Of a stretch of DNA of 64,000 nt, positions 57,881 to 64,000 are shown piece by piece. The translations under genes were made by a program, and so were the position numbers. This DNA comes from Sphingosinicella sp. BN140058 (GTDB lineage Bacteria; Pseudomonadota; Alphaproteobacteria; Sphingomonadales; Sphingomonadaceae). Each line of letters begins with the position of its first letter. Positions within the stretch are counted from its first letter, which is position 1. The notes under the pieces were generated by a model. That model had not been told where the DNA came from. It saw only the letters and a list, made by a program, of their open reading frames with translations, and did not search any database. The stretch spans positions 2,241,501 through 2,305,500 of the forward strand of contig NZ_CP035501.1 of assembly GCF_004135585.1 (NCBI RefSeq), written 5' to 3'.

Positions 57881-59128
57881 GTGGGGCAACAGCACATCGC
57901 CATAAAGGAGTCCGGATCGCAACCGGCCGCAGCGGGCCGCAGGGCACCGACGGCTTTCATGCTGCTCTACGCGCTGGCCTATACCGGCCTGTTCGTCGCC
58001 TTCATCCCGTTCTTCAGTCTGTTGCTGCCGGTCAAGGTCGAGGCGGTGTCCGCCGCCGATCGTGTCGCCCTGCTCAGCCGCATCACCCTGGCGGGGGCAC
58101 TGGCGGCGAGCATCTCCAACATCCTGTTCGGCGCGCTCAGCGACCACACCTATCGGCGGCGGCGGACCCGCCGGCCGTGGGTGCTTGCCGGCCTCGTGAT
58201 GCTACTCGGCGCCTATGCCGTCGTGCACCTTGCCAGCAACGGCCTGGCGCTGGTCGGCGGTGTCGTCGCCCTGCAGATTGCGCTTAACGCCATGTTCGCG
58301 CCGGTGGTGGCGATCATGGCCGACGAGGTGCCCGACGATCGCAAGGGCGTAATGGCGGGCCTGCTCGGCATCGCTCAGCCGGCGGCAACCCTCGTCGGCG
58401 TCGGCGTGACCATCGACGCCGTACGCGGCGAAGCGGCGCAGTTCGCGCTCGTCTGCCTGGCGACGAGCCTTCTCTTCCTGCCCTTTCTGCTGTTCGCGCG
58501 GGAAGGGGCGGACCCGGTGCCGCCGACGCCGCAGGCCGATGGCGGCCGCTTTCAGCGCCTCGACCTCGCTTTGGCCTGGGCGGGCAAGCTCGCCGTGCAG
58601 GTCGCCGGCACCGCCGTCGTCACCTATTTCTTCTTCTACACCAGCGACCTTCTGCGCGGCGAAGGCGGCCCCCAGGTCCGCGCCCGTACCATCGCCTGGA
58701 TCATGGCGGCTGCAACCTTCGCCGCGATCCCGCTCGCGCTCGGCTGCGGCCGACTTTCCGACCGCATCGGTCGCCGCAAGCCGCTGCTCGCCTTCGCCGC
58801 CGCCGGCATGGTCGCCGGCCTGCTGTTGATGGCCAGTGCCGATCATTGGCTGCAGGCGGCAGCCGGCTACTGCACCTTCGCGGCCACCTATGCGGTGTTC
58901 ATCGCGCTCCACGCCGCCTTCACCATGCAGCTCCTGCCGTCCCCCGAACATCGCGGCCGCGATCTCGGCATCTTCAATCTCACCAACACTCTGCCGAACG
59001 TCGCCGGGCCGTTGCTTGCCCTGTTGCTGGTCGACGGCGCTTCGACCTTCCCGATCCTGTGGGCGGCGGCGGCCCTGCTGTGCGCCCTTGGCGGGGCGCT
59101 GCTGATGCTGGTGCGCGGACAGAAATAA
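57881..59128 (+). CDS. MFS transporter, probably sugar (GPH/SuxC-like)
   Basis: A 415-residue major facilitator with about 12 hydrophobic segments. The loop between helices 2 and 3 has [17 protein letters not shown], the MFS/GPH signature, repeated after the midpoint as [15 protein letters not shown]. Such short MFS proteins in sphingomonads often carry sugars, which fits the LacI-type operators upstream, but the terminator in between makes the link uncertain. Start unsure: GTG 57881 gives an N-terminal tail before helix 1; ATG 57959 would begin directly at the helix. Confidence 0.8.
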   Translation: MGQQHIAIKESGSQPAAAGRRAPTAFMLLYALAYTGLFVAFIPFFSLLLPVKVEAVSAADRVALLSRITLAGALAASISNILFGALSDHTYRRRRTRRPWVLAGLVMLLGAYAVVHLASNGLALVGGVVALQIALNAMFAPVVAIMADEVPDDRKGVMAGLLGIAQPAATLVGVGVTIDAVRGEAAQFALVCLATSLLFLPFLLFAREGADPVPPTPQADGGRFQRLDLALAWAGKLAVQVAGTAVVTYFFFYTSDLLRGEGGPQVRARTIAWIMAAATFAAIPLALGCGRLSDRIGRRKPLLAFAAAGMVAGLLLMASADHWLQAAAGYCTFAATYAVFIALHAAFTMQLLPSPEHRGRDLGIFNLTNTLPNVAGPLLALLLVDGASTFPILWAAAALLCALGGALLMLVRGQK

Positions 59129-59243
59129 GCGCGACGACCAACGCCACGACATGTTCGCGGGCGGGCGATCCCGCACCTTCCCCCATCGGCCCATACGCGC
59201 TAAGGGCCGCGCCAACCGCGCCGGGCCGCGTCCTGCTCTCCGG

Positions 59244-59260
59244 CGCAAAGTACCACTTTG
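59244..59260. repeat. Short inverted repeat before acnA
   Basis: GCAAAGTACCACTTTGC, arms GCAAAGT and ACTTTGC (7 bases each) around ACC, 14 bases before the acnA ATG. It could be a regulator site or an RNA hairpin near the ribosome site. Confidence 0.35.
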
Positions 59261-59273
59261 CGACGAGGCACTT

Positions 59274-61948
<2,675 letters not shown>

Positions 61949-61952
<4 letters not shown>

Positions 61953-62230
61953 GCGGCATCGAGCTGCTCGTCGAAGCCGCCGGCTGGGCCGGCGCGCTGA
62001 CCATATTGGCCGCTTATCTGCTCCTGTCGATGGGGCGGATGAGCGGCCAATCCGCTTCGTACCAGGCGATGAACGTGGTCGGCGCCGCCGGCTTCATCGT
62101 CAACGGCTGGTGGCACGGCGCGCTGCCGTCGGCGACCTTGAACGTCATTTGGATGCTGATCGGCGCGATCGCGCTGGCGCGCATCGTCCGGAAGCGCCGG
62201 GCGCCGTCGGCAAGGCCCGCTGCCGACTAA
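61949..62230 (+). CDS. CBU_0592-like small membrane protein
   Basis: A protein of 93 residues with three hydrophobic segments: [19 protein letters not shown], then [20 protein letters not shown] and a last helix [17 protein letters not shown]. The wording resembles the CBU_0592 family. The only start giving the whole first helix is CTG at 61949, overlapping the acnA stop (CTGA) with AGGGAAGG 7 bases upstream; an ATG at 62006 would cut the first helix. CTG starts are rare, so this needs care. Ends in overlap with the convergent gene. Confidence 0.65.
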
Positions 62231-62610
62231 GCGGCGGCGACGCGCGCCTGCCAGAGCGCAAGAGCCGGAACCACCCCAAGCTCCATCGCCAGGCCGAAGA
62301 GGTGACCCGGACTCGGACTTCCCATCGTCACCAGCGCGAACAAGCGCGCCAGCCCGCCGCAGACGACGACGAGCGTGAGGCCGCGGAACAGTGTGCCTTT
62401 CGCCTCGATGCGGGGAATGCAGGCGGCGAAGCCGAGACCGATGCCGAACAGCAGCCCCGACAGATAGCGGAAGTGGCTGTCGAGATCGACCGACGGCACC
62501 CCGGCGCTCTTCACCATGGCGACGCTGGCGATCACCCCTGCACCGCCGGCGGCGAAGGGCACCAGGCAGGCCAGCGCGACGGCGCATTGCAGCAGGCGGC
62601 GCTCGTTCAT
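62227..62610 (-). CDS. DUF4345-type membrane protein
   Basis: A 127-residue protein with four hydrophobic segments. It starts MNERRLLQCAVALACLVPF, and has LDSHFRYLSGLLFGIGLGF in the middle, the DUF4345 pattern. Function unknown. Stop codon overlaps the stop of the convergent neighbour. Start is the ATG followed directly by the first helix. Confidence 0.75.
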   Translation of the reverse strand: MNERRLLQCAVALACLVPFAAGGAGVIASVAMVKSAGVPSVDLDSHFRYLSGLLFGIGLGFAACIPRIEAKGTLFRGLTLVVVCGGLARLFALVTMGSPSPGHLFGLAMELGVVPALALWQARVAAA

Positions 62611-62742
62611 TGTCTTCCTTTCATGCCGGATCGACGGCGGAACGGCCACGCCGCCGCAGCGGATCCACGATCCTGGAGCGAAACGACCGGAACCGCCGCG
62701 ATGAGCGAAGGTTGACGGGTGAAAGCCTGCAAGGAGCGCATC

Positions 62743-62958
62743 ATGAGCAAGAACCAGCACAACCCCGATTCGACCGACCGGCCGCTCAACCAGAACAATC
62801 AGATGTCCGACGATCCGGGCGACGGCAGCCGCGAGAGCTTCACGCTCGGCAAGGACGGCAGCAGCCCGGCCGAGAAGACGCCTTCGAAGGATCGTCAGGA
62901 CCAGTCGACGATCGAGGCCTTCGGAGAGGAAGGCGCCGGCGTCGCGCCGAAGGAGTAA
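62743..62958 (+). CDS. Small hydrophilic protein of unknown function
   Basis: A 71-residue protein rich in Ser, Asp, Gln, Pro and Lys with no hydrophobic segment; likely disordered. AAGGAG lies 7 bases before the ATG, so it is probably real. Only 4 bases separate it from the SDR gene, suggesting co-expression. No family recognised. Confidence 0.6.
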   Translation: MSKNQHNPDSTDRPLNQNNQMSDDPGDGSRESFTLGKDGSSPAEKTPSKDRQDQSTIEAFGEEGAGVAPKE

Positions 62959-62962
62959 GGGC

Positions 62963-63820
62963 ATGAGCGGCACCGAAACCGTCGACATGATCCACGAGGA
63001 CGGCCTGCCCGGCCACGAAAGCGAGATGGACGACAAGCCCGAATGGGCGCCGCGCTATCCGGGCTCGGGCCGGCTCGCGGGCAAGGTCGCTCTGATTACC
63101 GGCGCCGACAGCGGCATCGGCCGCGCCGTCGCCGCTCTGTTCGCCCGTGAAGGCGCCGATGTCGCCATCCTCTATCTGTGCGAGCATGACGACGCGGCCG
63201 AGACCAGGCGGATCGTCGAGAGCGAAGGACGCAGGGCGATCGCCATCGCCGGCGATGTCGGCGACAAGGATTTCTGCGACCGCGCCGTGGCCGAGGCGGT
63301 GGAGAAGCTCGGTCGGCTGGACATCCTCGTCAACAATGCCGCCGAGCAGCATCCCGACAAGGACATACGCGACATCACCGAGGAACAGCTGAAGCGGACT
63401 TTCCAGACCAACATCTTCGGCTATTTCTTCATGGTCCAGGCGGCGCGACCACATCTGAAACGCGGATCGGCGATCATCAACTGCACCTCCGTCACCATGT
63501 ATCAGGGCTCGAAGGAGCTGCTCGATTATTCCGCGACCAAGGGTGCAATCACCGCATTCACGCGATCCTTGTCCGAGAATCTGATCGAGGACGGGATCCG
63601 CGTCAACGCAGTCGCGCCGGGACCGATCTGGACACCGCTCAACCCGTCGGGGGGCGCCAGTCCCGACAAATTGGAGACGTTCGGGGAGGATACGCCGATG
63701 GGCCGGCCGGGCCAGCCCAACGAGGTCGCGCCGAGCTTCCTGTTCCTCGCCTGCGAGGATGCAAGCTACATGTCGGGGCAGGTTCTCCACCCCAATGGAG
63801 GAACGATCGTCAACGGCTGA
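62963..63820 (+). CDS. SDR oxidoreductase, general-stress type (YghA/GSP39-like)
   Basis: A 285-residue short-chain dehydrogenase. NAD(P) loop TGADSGIG at 46-53, NNAAEQ at 125-130, catalytic Ser176, Tyr189 and Lys193 (YSATK), then VAPGPIWTPL. The 40-residue N-terminal extension ending PEWAPRYPGSGRLAGK is typical of the YghA/YdaD group found with stress genes. Substrate unknown. Confidence 0.88.
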   Translation: MSGTETVDMIHEDGLPGHESEMDDKPEWAPRYPGSGRLAGKVALITGADSGIGRAVAALFAREGADVAILYLCEHDDAAETRRIVESEGRRAIAIAGDVGDKDFCDRAVAEAVEKLGRLDILVNNAAEQHPDKDIRDITEEQLKRTFQTNIFGYFFMVQAARPHLKRGSAIINCTSVTMYQGSKELLDYSATKGAITAFTRSLSENLIEDGIRVNAVAPGPIWTPLNPSGGASPDKLETFGEDTPMGRPGQPNEVAPSFLFLACEDASYMSGQVLHPNGGTIVNG

Positions 63821-63925
63821 CGGAGCCCAGGACGGAGCGGACGGGGCGGATTTGCTCGGTCCGTTCGCGCCGCTTCTGGACGGCGCCGATAATTGTTATG
63901 CTGGTCGTCAGAACAAGGACAGGGG

Positions 63926-64000
63926 ATGACGATGGCGCGTGTTATCGGAGGCGTGGTCCTGGGACTGATCGCCGCATTCGTGGCGATCTGGTCGGTGGAG
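63926..64000 (+). CDS. Start of a membrane protein gene (cut by window end)
   Basis: ATG at 63926 (or 63932) with AGGGG just upstream opens a frame to the window edge reading MTMARVIGGVVLGLIAAFVA and onward to a Trp. This is a glycine-rich transmembrane helix. Only 25 codons are visible, so the family cannot be told. Confidence 0.55.
   Translation, partial: MTMARVIGGVVLGLIAAFVAIWSVE

Noticed and set aside
63821..63925. Hairpin after the SDR gene as a terminator
   Set aside because: The possible stem is weak and has no T-run.

Overview
The window is a dense, high-GC stretch of a bacterial chromosome. Gene content and sequence style suggest an alphaproteobacterium, most likely a sphingomonad. 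Pointers are the MetX/MetZ methionine pair, a mid-length MetX, TldD, the SIMPL lipoprotein, several DUF families common in Sphingomonadales, strong GATC/CG codon bias and heavy use of 4-base ATGA/GTGA gene overlaps. This lineage call is inference; no rRNA or tRNA was seen.

Layout. 1-7703: 3' part of recQ, a small phosphatase-like protein, then a minus-strand run of housekeeping and membrane genes (DUF2007, DUF924, tldD, a HELGH-motif protein, a zinc-finger protein, a SIMPL lipoprotein, two membrane proteins, a fused NAD-epimerase). 7760-25703: an export island with five tandem paralogous MacB/FtsX-type permeases, one ATPase, one membrane-fusion protein and a small membrane peptide on the minus strand. 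It faces a sigma-54-dependent response regulator and its histidine kinase. The 495-base divergent region carries sigma-54 promoter matches and four copies of TGTNCG-N4-CGNACA arranged as two pairs. One permease has an in-frame stop that removes its last membrane segment. 25748-30746: an Rrf2 regulator and a type I secretion system (MFP, ABC, TolC-like) with no substrate gene in view. 30858-54480: a long minus-strand block of central nitrogen and amino-acid metabolism: ppc, gltD, gltB, leuD, leuC, leuB, leuA, ilvN, ilvB, ilvC, thrC, thrB, a fused aspartokinase-homoserine dehydrogenase, proA and proB. 54583-61952: plus-strand GntR regulator, SAM riboswitch, metX-metZ, a LacI-type operator pair followed by a short terminated stretch, an MFS transporter and acnA. 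61949-64000: small membrane proteins, a small hydrophilic protein, a stress-type SDR and the start of a further gene.

How the genes work together. The block from ppc to metZ is an aspartate/branched-chain amino-acid supply module. It is controlled in layers: transcription attenuation at ilv and thr (both leader peptides and terminators are readable), a SAM riboswitch at metX, and a recurring motif WTTGKATCCCAW before the ilv leader, before the thr leader and between proB and the gntR gene. The motif suggests that the GntR protein is a local amino-acid regulator that also controls itself. gltBD, which makes glutamate for transamination, is fused without a gap to the end of the ilv-leu operon. 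I consider the two least-described items to be the GntR/ATCCCA regulon and the sigma-54 controlled multi-permease exporter with its embedded small peptide gene.
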